From assembly GCA_019009955.1 (NCBI GenBank), contig CM032232.1:72442001-72506000 (forward strand): 64,000 bases of DNA. The letters are read 5' to 3'. Position 1 is the stretch's first letter. Every line of letters starts with the position of its first letter. Of this stretch, positions 45,840 through 59,556 are shown piece by piece. The notes beneath the pieces were generated by a model. The model saw only the letters and a program-made list of their open reading frames with translations. It was not told the origin of the DNA and ran no database searches. The position numbers and the translations under genes were made by a program. This DNA comes from Riptortus pedestris (taxonomy: Eukaryota; Arthropoda; Insecta; Hemiptera; Alydidae).

Positions 45840-47317
45840 CAGTCATATTGAGTTTAAATGCATAATGTCTTTTGTCATAATGACATTACCATGTAATGTT
45901 TAAGAGCTATAGATAGTAAATATATATTTCATTAACATCAACATATCATAGGGAATAATAAATGCAATATATAACAGGATTAAAGAGTTTGATTCTCCAT
46001 AACTTCCACTATCACACGATGTGCAAATCATGTTTATACTGCATTAACGAATGAAGTATGGCAATTTTTGATTTTATGACTCCTTTCGAATCCCCATAAC
46101 GGCTCGCCCCTAGAAATGTTAATATGAGAATAGTCTGAGTCGGTATTCTGTCTGTTGAAAGTGACTTCTAATGTAGGTAGATGGAAGAAATGGCTATGCT
46201 TCCACTTAATTGAGATAAGTAATTATTGTTTTTGTGTGTCAACAGGGCACTGAACATCAACATATCATAGGGAATAATAAATGCAATATATAACAGGATT
46301 AAAGAGTTTGATTCTCCATAACTTCCACTATCACACGATGTGCAAATCATGTTTATACTGCATTAACGAATGAAGTATGGCAATTTTTGATTTTATGACT
46401 CCTTTCGAATCCCCATAACGGCTCGCCCCTAGAAATGTTAATATGAGTATAGTCTGAGTCGGTATTCTGTCTGTTGAAAGTGACTTCTAATGTAGGTAGA
46501 TGGAAGAAATGGCTATGCTTCCACTTAATTGAGATAAGTAATTATTGTTTTTGTGTGTCAACAGGGCACTGATGATGATGCACTGCATCGAACGCGCTCT
46601 GTCGTTTTCATAAACGGTTACAGTGGAAGCGTAGCCATTTCTTTCATCTACCAAAATGTTAATATAGCTTATTTTCATGGGGGAGTTGATGCTGATTCAC
46701 ATAAAGAATTTTTAGTTTGGTTCAGTCTTTTGTGCTCAATAAAATTGTTGACACCTGCTATAGTTTTTAGTGTGTACCTCACTTATACTTCCTTAGACAA
46801 TAAAATTTGCCTGATTGCCTAAAAACTAATAGAAAATGAAATATCAAATTTTTTCATTTCATACCTCCATTACAACCCTCAAAAAATGTTCACATAGATT
46901 ATAATCAAGAATGAATTAATAACAACCTACATACCGAGTTTTGTTGAGTTTGGTTTAGTCTTTTATAATTGTGTATAGCAAAAGTTACTTTAATTAACAA
47001 AATAAAAAACTTCTCTTATGTACATGTTTGCCAAAAAATCAATAGGAAACAAAATATCATGATTTTTCTTTTCAGCCCTCCTTATAACCTCCACTCCTGT
47101 TCATCTCTGAAAACATTAATATAGCCTAAAGTCTAAGTTGAATACTAGTAATAAACGTACTAAGTTTCATAAAATTCGGTTCGATAGTTTTGACGTGAAA
47201 ATATAACAAACAAACTGTCATCAAAGCTAAAAATAGCAAATATCGTGTCAATGGGATATGAAACGAAAAAGTATCATGAAATTTCGAGGAGACAAACAAT
47301 GTACAGACAGAGGTTAC

Positions 47318-47322
<5 letters not shown>
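45840..47322 (-). mobile_element. Helitron-type element, inverted and truncated copy
   Basis: Reverse complement begins AAAATTGTAACCTCTGTCTG next to (TA)n and carries the AACCGAATTTTATGAAAC block, the AACAGGAGTGGAGGTTATAAG block near 47085 and GGTGTCAACAATTTTATTGA near 46745. At the low end (about 45850-45900) it shares ATGGTAATGTCATTATGAC with copy 2 near 4010. The CCCGGG hairpin and CTAG end are not found. It contains the 319-bp tandem duplication. Confidence 0.65.
45935..46572. repeat. 319-bp tandem duplication
   Basis: Unit 1 is 45935-46253 and unit 2 is 46254-46572, both beginning ACATCAACATATCATAGGG and ending CAGGGCACTGA. I find one difference (GAGAATAG versus GAGTATAG). The low divergence points to a very recent event or an assembly artefact. 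Confidence 0.9.

Positions 47323-47386
<64 letters not shown>
47323..47386. repeat. (TA)n microsatellite hosting a Tc1 insertion
   Basis: Perfect TA array between the 5' region of the inverted Helitron copy and the Tc1 terminal repeat; it supplies the TA target. Confidence 0.95.
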
Positions 47387-47389
<3 letters not shown>

Positions 47390-48631
47390 TGCTGTGAAAA
47401 AGTCTTTGAACAAAACTGTTCTTGTGAGAATAATTTAAATAATTTCATTTTAGCACTTAATTTTTTACTTATTATTTTGCTAAGAGTCCTAAATGTATTG
47501 TGCATTTAACTTTCTAATGTAAAAATGTGTACAGTGGTGGATAAAAGGATTTATAACTGCTTGTCAATATTGTCACTATTAGGTTCTAAATTCTTTTTAT
47601 AATCCTTTCTATTGACATCATCTTAATGTTTACATTATGATCATCTCTTTCTCTTGAAATCAGTATAAACGTTCAGTTGGAAGGTACAACATATTTGTGA
47701 AAACAAAAAAAACGTTTATATTCATAGAATACTGCGTTTTTTCAAACAGTAAGTAAAATTTATAGTGTAAAATAATTTTTCTTAATAAACTTATTTTTTT
47801 CTGTACTTTAAACTAACAGATTTTCAGGAAATGGCAAAAATTAATCTTCTTGATAGACAGAAAGTGATTATTTTGTATCAGCAGGGCCTTACTATTCGTG
47901 AAATTCAAAGGCAAGTGAAAGGTTCTATTTCAGGAATACACTATATCATTAAAAAATTTAATAACAGCAAATATATTGTGGACTTAAAACGTTCTGGTAG
48001 GCGCCGAAAGTTAAAATGTGCTGCAGAAAAACATTTGAAGTTGTTATCTTTGAGCAACCCAAAAAGAATAGCACACAACTTGCTCAAGAAATAGCTGAAG
48101 CCACAGTTACACAAGTATGTTCTTCTTTGGTTAGAAGGAAACTTATAAGTTTTGGACTTAGGGGATGTGTGGCTAAGAAAACACCATTTGTCCGTCGTGG
48201 AAATAAAAGAAAGCGTTTGAAATTTGTGAAAGAACATAAAAATTGGACCGAAGAAGACTGGAAAAAAGTTTTATGGACCGACGAATCAAAATTCGAAATG
48301 TTTGACTCTAGGAGTCGAAAGTATGTGAGGCGGGGGCCAGGAGAGGAGTATTTGGAAGAATGCTTAAATCCAACTATGAAGCATGGAGGAGGTTCTATAA
48401 TGGTTTGGGGTTGCTTCTCCGGCTATGGAGTAAGATATCTTGTGAGAATAGAAGGGAAAATGGATGCTAAAAAATATCACAGTATTCTTACATCTAACGC
48501 AATACCATCTGGGTTGAGGCTTATAGGGCCGGGATTTGTTTTGCAGCATGACAATGATCCAAAGCATACAGCCAGAACTATCAAAGATTATTTGGCAAGA
48601 AAAGAAGAACAGGGACTTTTTCACAGTACTG
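47387..48631 (+). mobile_element. Tc1-like transposon with internal deletion
   Basis: Left TIR CAGTGCTGTGAAAAAGTCTT; right TIR (complement of 48607-48631) CAGTACTGTGAAAAAGTCCC; TA on both sides (47385-47386, 48632-48633). At 1,245 bp it is shorter than the usual ~1.6 kb: the transposase runs straight from KEEQG into the right TIR, so the part encoding the third catalytic residue is deleted. Confidence 0.85.
47831..48631 (+). pseudogene. Tc1-like transposase, frameshifted and C-terminally deleted
   Basis: ATG at 47831; paired-type HTH DNA-binding region (RQKVIILYQQGLTIREIQRQ), then a basic linker GRRRKLK. A frame break near 48055 shifts reading to the second frame (LAQEIAEATVTQV). The catalytic domain shows KKVLWTDESKFEMF (first Asp), GGGSIMVWGCFS, and FVLQHDNDPKHTA (second Asp). 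After DYLARKEEQG the coding meets the right TIR, so the WPPQSPDLNPIE segment with the third acidic residue is absent. It cannot be an active transposase. Confidence 0.85.
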
Positions 48632-48633
48632 TA

Positions 48634-48732
48634 TATTGTCATAGTAAGGATTTCGGCTATCTGCTCCAGCGGTTGGATTTTTTGGAAAATTATAAAAAGG
48701 AGCAGATAGCCGAAATCCTCATAATGACGATA
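48634..48732. repeat. Hairpin with a perfect 20-bp stem core
   Basis: GGATTTCGGCTATCTGCTCC at 48648-48667 is exactly complementary to 48699-48718 across a 31-base loop; the outer 14 bases on each side pair imperfectly. It lies between two Tc1-like elements. It could be a MITE relic or a foldback remnant; transcription is unknown. Confidence 0.85.
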
Positions 48733-48766
48733 CTTCCCAGCGATGCAGCCTCAAAAATAGAATATA

Positions 48767-49367
48767 CACTCAACCGCAAAAAAAGCCGGACACTTAGATT
48801 TAGTCTTATAATTTTGTTAAATACTTAATATATATGTATATTAATCTTTTTAATTAAAATAATTGGTTAATCTATAGGTTATTTAAACAAAATCTGCCAA
48901 AAGTGAATAATTTTTATTGAATATTTACAAAAAAATACAAAATAAAAAAAATAAAAAAATAAATTAACACATTTAAAAAAAAAAATTATTCTTCATTTTT
49001 ATTACAGTGAATGGTAGACTTCGCTACCCCAAGCGTTTCGGCAATATAACGTAAGCTCCGGCCTTCCATCTAAGTTTGAAAGACCCATTATTCTGGACCG
49101 AAATAAAAATAAAACATTAATTAAAGAAAATGCTTGGTTAATAATTAAAGATGTTTAAATATGCGAAAAACTACTTACAGTTTAGAGTAGATCAACTTCA
49201 CGACAAATAAATCTAATCTGAGTTTTATCAAATTGTTTACTAATCCTGAAGGGATTAGTTCAATGGACTTAGACTCTAAATTCTCTGTAATAACTAGAAT
49301 ACCCACATAAAGAAAATTGCTGAAAATTAGCTTTTAATACGACAAAAATGTAGTGTCCGGTTGAGTG
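48767..49367. mobile_element. Second Tc1/mariner-type element, degraded
   Basis: Right TIR complement reads CACTCAACCGGACACTAC; left reads CACTCAACCG, a 10-base insert, then CCGGACACTTAG. Both sides are flanked by TA (48765-48766, 49368-49369). At 601 bp it is non-autonomous. On the minus strand, 49005-49069 codes EGRSLRYIAETLGVAKSTI, a helix-turn-helix as found at the N-terminus of Tc1/mariner or pogo transposases. Confidence 0.7.
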
Positions 49368-49370
49368 TAT

Positions 49371-50212
49371 ATGTATGTATCTATTAACACACCAGTGTTA
49401 TTTTTATTTGATTGTTACCAAATTTGATATTTAAACTTAAGTAAAAAGGAAGATCAAGTTTGTTAATGGCAGAAATCAGACTAGTGGGAGGGGAAGTTTA
49501 GACGGGGAATTTTGAAAAAAATTTCGTTACTGTAAGTCCCATAGAAAAATTGTACATAACCCAACTTATTGCAAATCAAAATACCTATAAATGTTGTTAT
49601 ATACATATTTTCTCTATCATGATTACTAACCGAGATATTCGGACATTTTAGTTTTCATCTTTAAGTAAACCCCCATTCTTACTCATGTCATATTAACAAT
49701 AAGCTGTTATCTCATGAACCTCTTTGTTCCAAGTTTAAATATCAAATATTCTTTTCAAGAGACCTGTAATATGGGAGCAAATTCGTTGTGCGATGACATC
49801 ATCAATTAATATTTTATGCTCTTGTCTTGAAAATGTTTATTTAATCTATACCATTCTCGATATTTAAGTTTCTGTCAATACTAAAGATATTGGCACACAA
49901 ACAGTCAATCATACTTTTTATTGGCTGAAATTGAACAAGGAATAGTGGGGGTTTAGAGGGGGGAATTAGAAATAATTCAACAAATCTCTGTTATTATGAG
50001 TCGCATTGTAAAATTTTATAGAATCAATGTTGTTAAACTATTGATGCTCTACAATTGTTCTATACATTTTTTCGTAACACAAATATTAAACGAGTAATTC
50101 GTATTTTTTTGTTTTTAGTCAGAACAGGCAATATGATGAGATCTCTAGTGTATCTTATCAGAACGAGGGAAATCTGCTTAGTCTATGCAGCCCCTGCATG
50201 GCTGCCTTTTTT
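49371..50212 (-). mobile_element. Old HINE-1 relatives (two overlapping partial copies)
   Basis: Blocks TGATTGTTACCAAATTTG, GATCAAGTTTGTTAATGG and AGTGGGAGGGG at 49420-49490, repeated in weaker form at about 49855-49970 (CTGAAATTGAACAAGGAATAG). The 5' end complement (GGGAAATCTGCTTAGTCTATG) is at 50168-50212. The hairpin end is absent. Confidence 0.6.
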
Positions 50213-50224
50213 TTAAACATAGAA

Positions 50225-50320
50225 ATAGAACATGTGGTGAAATGAGATCAGTAGTGAGTTATACTATCACCTGGGAATCAGCTTAGTTTACACAGCACTT
50301 TCATGATGGACTTTGTTCTT
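50225..50320 (-). mobile_element. HINE-1 5'-end fragment
   Basis: GGGAATCAGCTTAGTTTACACAGC...CATGATGGACTTTG resembles a decayed 5' terminus (complement). Confidence 0.55.
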
Positions 50321-50939
50321 TTTCTACCGCGATTGAATTTTTTTAAACTCTTGTGTCCTGTTTTTATCCATTCAAGAAGCTCATCAAATTCAGTATGTGT
50401 ATTACAAAAGAAAGAAATTATAGAAACTTCATACTGCATCTTGAGGTGGAGGATAGTATTTTGATATATTCTGAAGTCTTTCAGGAACAGCTGAACAGTA
50501 CACAGCATTAATTATTAATAATTTTAAAATACTGTTTAAAAGGAAATAAAATATATGTTCAATAATCAACTCCTTAAGTTTGGAAGGTTTATTTTACATA
50601 AAGGTCCTAATTAAATAAAGGTCGTTGAGATATTGGAACAAGCATGAACTCTCAGAATTCATCTTAAGCTATTGCTGGGGTATATTGAGTTCTCTTTATA
50701 GAGTAGTGAATTTCAACCAACATCAACCTTTGTAGCAATCTGCTGCTCAGAGATAGAAGTACAGATACACGGCATTGGGCAATGAAATGCTAGTTTGATT
50801 GATCAAATGGAACTTACTATTCATTAGTTGTATTATTAGCCATTGGATATTGCAAGCTGGTAGAGGATTGTTGGGTCTCGGCTAATGAATGAACCAAAAC
50901 ATTTTATTTTCTGGCCTTGCCACCAAGAATCGATGGCTT
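50321..50939. other. Unassigned DNA
   Basis: No supported feature between HINE-1 copies. Confidence 0.4.
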
Positions 50940-51043
50940 TAATAAAGACACGAGATATTTACACATATTGTGGATATGTGTGACATACCATAATAGCTTC
51001 AAGTGAAACACACATGAGCATCTGTGGGGTTTCCTTTAAAATA
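50940..51043 (+). repeat. Flank shared with the HINE-1 copy at 23938
   Basis: Nearly identical in inverted orientation to 24682-24785; contains GACATACCATAATAGCTTC and ACACACATGAGCATCTG. Confidence 0.8.
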
Positions 51044-51499
51044 AAAAAGTCCGTCACGCAGGGGCTGCATAAACTAAGCAGATTTCCCACGTGAAGTTTT
51101 ACAATAGAGAAATTTCAGAATAGAGAATCAAACAGTTACGGGAACGGCCCAAACTAGCTCTTGACGGAAACTCACGACTAGACCCGAAGTTAGCTGATCT
51201 CATCTCAGAAGCTGAAAACAGAAAAATGCAAATATCTCGATTAATATTCAAGATACAGAATAAATGTTTATAACATTATATATAGTAAATGTAATTTGCA
51301 TTAAGATTGATTCTATATAATTTTTCGATCCGACGTATAGTAACAGAGATATTTCGAAAATCCTCCCCTCTAAACCCCCCCTCTCCCACTGGTCCGATTT
51401 CAGCCATTAACGAACTTGATCTTTATTTTTGCATAAAACGTTTAAATATCGAGTTTGGTAACGATCAAACGAAAATTGCGACTGCTAGAGCGTTAACAG

Positions 51500-51555
<56 letters not shown>

Positions 51556-51676
51556 GAACGGACCTCATTTTCGTCATCTCCTGGATAGGATTGATGGATA
51601 TTTGAAGAGATTTTTCGAAACTCACGTCATGAGTACGACCTCAATAGCTGATTTCCCTTAAGGGAAATCTGCTGAA
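51044..51676 (+). mobile_element. HINE-1 element, subfamily C, complete
   Basis: AAAAAAGTCCGTCACGCAGG start, GCAGATTTCCC, interior with CGGCCCAAACTAGCTC, (TA)n core at 51506-51551, hairpin GATTTCCCTTAAGGGAAATC and CTGCTGAAAA end (one change from CTGCTAAAA). Confidence 0.85.
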
Positions 51677-51710
51677 AAGACCATATTGCAATTAAATGGC
51701 ATGAAAATGG

Positions 51711-51848
51711 CACCAGTTACTATGTAAGTTGAAGCACTGATCTCAATATAACTTGGTAAACCTAGTGTGACGAGTTCTGTTCCAGCCTGTGCAATAGGAA
51801 TTTATTTAGTGACGGAATTCATTATATAAAGTCCTTAGTCAATTAAGA
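51711..51848 (+). mobile_element. Diverged SINE fragment (5' part)
   Basis: CCAGTTACTATGTAAGTTGA, TCTCAATATAACTTGGTAAACC, GACGAGTTCTGTTCCAGCC and TTTAGTGACGGAATTCATT follow the SINE order up to AAGTCCTTAGTC. Confidence 0.6.
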
Positions 51849-51849
51849 T

Positions 51850-52220
51850 TTTAAGGTTCTGAATCAAAAATGTTTATTTGATCATAACATATTCGATATT
51901 TAGCCTTTTCAGTCAATACTATATTTCATATTTGTTATTGGCAGAAATCGGACCTGGAATAGTGAGGGTTTAGAGGGGATTCGAAAATTCAAAATATCTA
52001 TCTCCGTTATTATGAGTCGGATCATAAATTGCTATTGAACCTATCTTATTAACCTTTTGGTTTTCTACAATTCTTGCTCTATGTTTTTTGGAAACTCAAG
52101 TATTAAGTGAGTTGTTCGTACTTTCTAGTTTTCTGCCTACCTTTCTACTGATCAGTTTGGTGTGTTAAACCAGCAAGTGGGAAATCTGCTTAGTTACGCA
52201 GCCCTTGTGAGACGGAATTA
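51850..52220 (-). mobile_element. Old HINE-1 relative
   Basis: GATCATAACATATTCGATAT, GGCAGAAATCGGACCTGG, GTGAGGGTTTAGAGGGG and the 5' end complement GGGAAATCTGCTTAGTTACG. Confidence 0.6.
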
Positions 52221-52645
52221 TATTAATAAGAGATATATCTTAAAAGGCATTGGTGATGCTTGATGTCTGCCTGAGCGTGTCACTCAGACATTGTTTCATG
52301 TTCCTGTCCAAGTTATGGCTGTCCATATAAGGTTCTGTACCAATGCTCTCAGAACCGGTTGACTGCCCTGCTCTCTATGTTGAGCATGGAGCGGTTCAGG
52401 ACTACCAGTTGACACTTAAAAACTATCATAAGGTTGATGCAAGAGAAGCCGTTCACATTGACGTTGAAGACTACACATGTCGTGCTAAGGAAGTGCAGGA
52501 TATAGGCAGAGATGTAACCTGGTAGAGTGTATGTGTCCCAAGAGATGTACATGTAAACAGGTAGGTATGGGTTTATAGGTTTGTTCTCCAGCTGATCTTT
52601 GGTGCTGAGGTAATATAATTAAGGCTGGAAGCTGCCGATCACCTC
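52221..52645. other. Unassigned, slightly GC-richer DNA
   Basis: A 60-codon plus frame (52343-52525) includes DVEDYTCRAKEVQDIGRDV. No family is recognised and no splice partner is seen. Confidence 0.25.
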
Positions 52646-52772
52646 GCCCATTTAGTGACGGAATTCATTAAATAAAATCCTTAGTCCCACTTTGGCTAGA
52701 AGAGGGTGGTAACCTGTAGATAACCTGTCCCAATTATCCTCAGTTGCAAAAAGTGTATGCTAATAAATAGTT
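52646..52772 (+). mobile_element. SINE fragment (3' part)
   Basis: GCCCATTTAGTGACGGAATTC, CCCACTTTGGCTAGAAGAGG, GTAACCTGTAGATAACC and GTTGCAAAAAGTG in the usual order; the tRNA head is missing. Confidence 0.7.
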
Positions 52773-52779
52773 TAAATTT

Positions 52780-53292
52780 TAAATATTGTTTTCAATAGAC
52801 CTTTATTATGCAATACATGCAAATTCGTTGCATGATGACGTCAACAAGTAAGATTTTATGTTCTAACTCAAAAATGGTTTTGTGATCTATACCATACACA
52901 ATATTTAACCTTTTCTGTCAGTACTAAAGATAATATTTGTTATTAGCTGAAATCAGATATGGGATAATGGGAGTTGAGAGGGGGGGGGATTCGAAAACTC
53001 AAAATTTATCTGTTATTATGAATTGTATCATAAAATGTTATAGAACCAATCTTGTTGAACTATTGCTGTCTACAATTGTAGTTCTACGCATTTTTTCGTA
53101 ACTCAAATACTAATTGAGCTATACGTACTTCATTGTTTTCAACACTCAGAATCCCCTGCTCAACCCTTCTTCCTTTTTTTTCTTTTTTTTTTTTTTTTGT
53201 TTTACAAAGAAATAGAGAATATACTCACAAGTATGCTATACCAACACGTGGGAATTACTTAGTTTACACAGTCCTTGTGTGACAGGCTTCTT
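52780..53292 (-). mobile_element. Old HINE-1 relative
   Basis: Similar to 51850-52220: GTTATTAGCTGAAATCAGA, poly-G near 52983, and a decayed 5' end complement ATTACTTAGTTTACACAGTC near 53257. Confidence 0.5.
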
Positions 53293-56200
53293 TTTTTACA
53301 AACAGTTTGAATGGTCAAAATACTGTTTTTAGTGTAGAGAAGTTATATATTCCAAATTATAAGTTGTATCAAATATACAAATGACACTGTTACTTGTGTA
53401 TGGTTTGCCAGTGTATAACTTGTAGGAAAAATAAATTTCAAATAGACATCAATAATGTTTATTCACATTTAAAAAACAAATGCCCAAAAACTCTAAATTT
53501 TTAAAATTTTTAAGTTAACAGAATTTAACTAGTCAGAATCTAAAGTAGAGCTGTTAAAAGGTCCATATAAAAAAAGAAAGAAATACACATGTCTATTTAA
53601 AGAGCAAAAATAAATACTTAATGCTAGGTTTATTAAAAGATTTCTGATTTTAATAAAATAAAAATAAATGGTTTACAAGCTACTTATTTCAAGAATCCTG
53701 CAAGTGTTTACAAAAACAATCAGAAGTAATTGAAAACAATGAACAAAGATTATCAAAAGCCACTATAATATTAGTATGTTTCTGATAATAAAAACAACTA
53801 AATAAAAATACATTAATTAAAATGGTAAGACCAAACTACTGCATTTAACAAAATGAACATTATTAATAATCCTAATAATTTCCCAGGCTATCGACTATTC
53901 AAAAAAAAAAAAAATAATAATAATATATAGTGATAATACACATAATCATCAAATGTATTTAAGCTTAGGTAATTTTTTAAGAGAATTTCTATTTTTGTAT
54001 AAAAGGTTATCTACTTAGCAAATACTCCAATTCTAAAGTGATTCAATTTGTAGGTTAACAAATATTTTAAAGAACATAATAAATGAAGGCATTCCCTGAT
54101 TATATTAATAATAACCTCCTACAGACTAATTAAAATTATCATCAAAATTTTGCATTACAAGAAGTAAAAACCAATAAGAAATATATGAATAAGGTGTGTT
54201 TCTGTTCTTCATGTGATTGTAAGCTAAAAAAAAATTACAATACCAAAGAAACGCAGTCTTCAAAAATAACAAATCCCAGTTTAATGAATGACAGCTTGAT
54301 TCATAACAATCATAATTTATGCATATTTTTATATTATATTAAATCTTATCTTAAATAATAATCAATTGTTGTATTTATTCTAAATCTTAAGTTTAGATCT
54401 CGATTATTCTAAATAAGAAGTAAATGAAAGCAAACTAAAAAGTCGACAATGAAGGAAATTAGATGTTTCTAGACCCAGGAAAATCACAGAGTGGCTGGCA
54501 TGGAAGCCAGATTCTAAGAGGAGTAGTAGGTGCAGAAAGTCTGTCTGTAGCTCAGTGCACTATTGGTTTCAATTTGCTCGTACCCTTCACGTGAGACTTT
54601 GAAATATATTTACGTTCAAATTGATGTATTTCTGGTTTATATTAGATTATGTTCCTTAATAACATTGATTAAATTTTTAAAATTGACTGTTTGCCTTGAG
54701 AAAGGAAGAAAATAAATTCTGAAACATTAGCTAAACTAAACTATTTTAAGTTTATAACAACCACTAGTTGACCGATTACCATATTCTATCTGAATTAATT
54801 TGGTTTGGCCAATTACTGTTGCCTATATAAATAATCACTAATAAGAAATTAAACAAAAAATAAATATATGTTTAGAAATACATTTTTAAAATTAGCATTT
54901 GCATTAAAATGGCATTCCTAAAACTAGTCTATTTTTAAAATATTATAAAATAAATAATTTACAATTCATTGCAAATCCAATGTATTAATTCATTTGTTTA
55001 TTGATCAAGGGATAAATGAATAACTAGGTACAAGAAGGTAAGAATACCAATTTAATTTTGAAATTAATAAAAACTGGTGTTGTATTCGGACACCATTGAT
55101 GGACATCATGATTCAGGATATAGAACTAGTTTGGAGGCAATGACAGACAAATTTTTGTTGGGGAAAATATCAGGTAGCAGAAGACTTAAAACATTTCGAA
55201 GATTCAAATATAGGAAGCATCTAGCATTCTGTTTTCCCATGATTAAAGTTTGTAAACACTAAATGGTAGAGGTCGGAAAACTTACTGAATTTTTTACCTT
55301 CACATCTTTAAGCATGCTCTCTAGTATATGAACAACTCTCTTAATCTATACAAAAAAATGTTCATTTAAAATGAGCTATTACTTTTTGCTTTAAAAAAAA
55401 AAGATTAAAGTAAAAGCGAAACCCACCCAATAACCAAAATCACAAACTACCTATCTCAAGAGCCCACTCCGCCAAGAAAAGTTACCCTTACTTTTCTGAA
55501 TATGATAACATTAATCACTAATAATACCCCGAAATTCTTATTTTCTGTGTGTGTCTGGGGGGAGGGGAAATTTTGAATATTATAGAAGTCCAAATATTAT
55601 ATTTTAAAACTTGAGTATGTGAGTGTAACTGCATATATACAATGTGTGTATGAATATAACTTAAACATTTATTTCATATAATATTTTTTTTTCAATTCAA
55701 TGCAAGTAACTCACTTGATTTGAAAAATCAAAATATTTTCACTGTTGGCAAAAGAAAAATTTTGTTTTTAATTCAATTTAAATACACTACCTTTTGAAAA
55801 ACATAAACATTTCAAGCTATTAGTTAGAAATCAATTCAAAGGTATTTATTTTAAAACACGCTTTTTACAAATGTGTTCAACTTGAAACCAATCACTCTTA
55901 ACAGTGGTAATATTTTAACGACAAGTAATAAAAAAGTAACACCGATTCAGCAAGATGAATAGCATTTCGATTCCAACAATCAACTGACCAGCTTAAACAA
56001 GATATCTAATTTTTTTTTGTTTGTATCAAGATCATATTTTTTATATTTCACTGTAACGCCCCCCCCCCTCCATTTGACCCAATAATCAATTCAATTAAAG
56101 AATAATTTTTAAAATAGGAATTTATATAATATATATATCAATAGTTTTCACAGTAGAATGCCTTCAATGTTGATATTTAAATAATATTAAATTTATAGCA

Positions 56201-57057
56201 TCAGAATATATTTAACCTAACATAATTTAATTCCAATACTATCAAGAAAGTCTACTACTAATTAAGATGTTTGGAGACTGCTATGCCACTAAGAGTTTAA
56301 AAGATACGGGCATCTGCCAATAAATTCAAAACTTAAGAAATATATTAATGCATAATAAAATGAAAAACAATAATAACATTAAAAAAAAATATCACAGCAA
56401 AAATGAAGGTTGCCCAGAATTTAAAATAGAATTGTTCAAAATATAAATCCATTATTAACAAAACAAAAAATGGATAACACTAAAAGAAACTGATACAAAT
56501 GAAATGAAAATTAGCGACAAGAATACTGAAATAGTACTGATTTGATCTCCTCATGGATGAAGAACAAATAAAAATCAAGTGTGTGAATATTTAGCTTCAA
56601 TCAAATTTAGATCAACTCAATCTGAGAAACCTTCACTTCATTCATTATCATTTTAGAAAAAAAAAAAAAAAACTTAATATATAAGAATAGGGAAAAAAAT
56701 CATATAAATAGGTATTTTCTGTTGTTTTAATCCAGATTTTATTTAATCTAATTTACCTTCTTTGTAAGCCATCATAATAAAAAATAGTATTTTTATGAGA
56801 AACAGTTCAAAATGTACCAATTAACTTTTTAAATCAAAACACTAAATAAACTCCAAGTTTGCATATCCATGCCACAGTAAAACATTTCAAAATTGTAATA
56901 CTTTTCATTCAACATTTTTTTTTTAATTTTTATACATATTTTATTATTTTTTTTTTAATTTTTCATATTTTTCAATCTCAAGATTCTTCAGTTGTATAAT
57001 CTAGCTGTGTCATCTGAAGCGCCGGCCTCCAAGGGCATTAAGAAGACTTTTGATTGT
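53293..57057. other. AT-rich intergenic DNA, no gene seen
   Basis: About 3.8 kb between the old HINE-1 copy and the SMG1 3' end. Very A+T-rich with homopolymer runs and a poly-C tract near 56058. The only longer frame (55077-55262) has no recognised domain. Confidence 0.5.
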
Positions 57058-57063
57058 TTTATT
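57058..57063 (-). terminator. Candidate SMG1 polyadenylation signal
   Basis: AATAAA on the minus strand, about 260 bases after the SMG1 stop codon. The 3' UTR between is GC-richer than the DNA beyond it. Confidence 0.5.
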
Positions 57064-57320
57064 TTTCTTAGGATTCATAAAGTAATAAAAATAATATCGA
57101 CAGGCACTAAGGCCATCGAAAGAAAGATGAGGGATCGAACTTAATCAAACATTTGACTGAAGCATGACGCCATATAAATGGCGTTTAGAACAGCATTCGC
57201 AGTGTTGGGCTGTGGCGACTTGGCGCACCCGTGAATAAAGAACGGGTCCCATTGCGGCTCGTCCTGTTGCTCCGCAAACATCTCAAGCTGATGGGGGTCA
57301 TCAAGTCCCCTAAACAGATC

Positions 57321-57398
57321 TCACACCCATGGGGTCCAGCCCTCGTACAGCAAAGCAAGGTTATCCAAGTTAGTTGCTTCACTGATGGTCCAGTCCAC
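57321..57398 (-). CDS. SMG1: SMG1 kinase, last exon (FATC tail)
   Basis: Acceptor AATATGTTTAG then 25 codons and TGA at 57323-57321. It codes the end of the FATC domain: VDWTISEATNLDNLALL then YEGWTPWV at the extreme C-terminus. The Tyr-x-Gly-Trp-x-x-aromatic/hydrophobic ending is diagnostic of PIKK kinases, and the ATNLDNLAxLYEGWTxWV version is that of SMG1, which phosphorylates UPF1 in nonsense-mediated mRNA decay. The FATC tail is needed for kinase function in this family. It enters in phase 0 from the exon at 59230-59336. Confidence 0.88.
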   Translation of the reverse strand: MDWTISEATNLDNLALLYEGWTPWV

Positions 57399-59391
<1,993 letters not shown>

Positions 59392-59445
59392 TTAGAGCAT
59401 AATAATTTAAAACATTTTTGGATAAACATTAGAAATACTTCTTAC

Positions 59446-59556
59446 CAGGTGTACCGGACGTAAGCTTCAATGATGGCACTCCTTGCTTTTGGTTTGATGG
59501 TCGCCTTACAGGACAATCACTGACATTAAACTTTAATAGATCTGAGTATATTCCAT
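59446..59556 (-). CDS. SMG1: SMG1 kinase, exon upstream of the FATC exons
   Basis: Acceptor TTGTCAACAG and donor G/GTAAGAAG, both strong. Reads GIYSDLLKFNVSDCPVRRP then SNQKQGVPSLKLTSGTPG, open throughout. Phases (1 in, 1 out) join exactly to the neighbours on both sides. Less conserved than the FATC exons, so identity rests on position and frame continuity. Confidence 0.8.
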
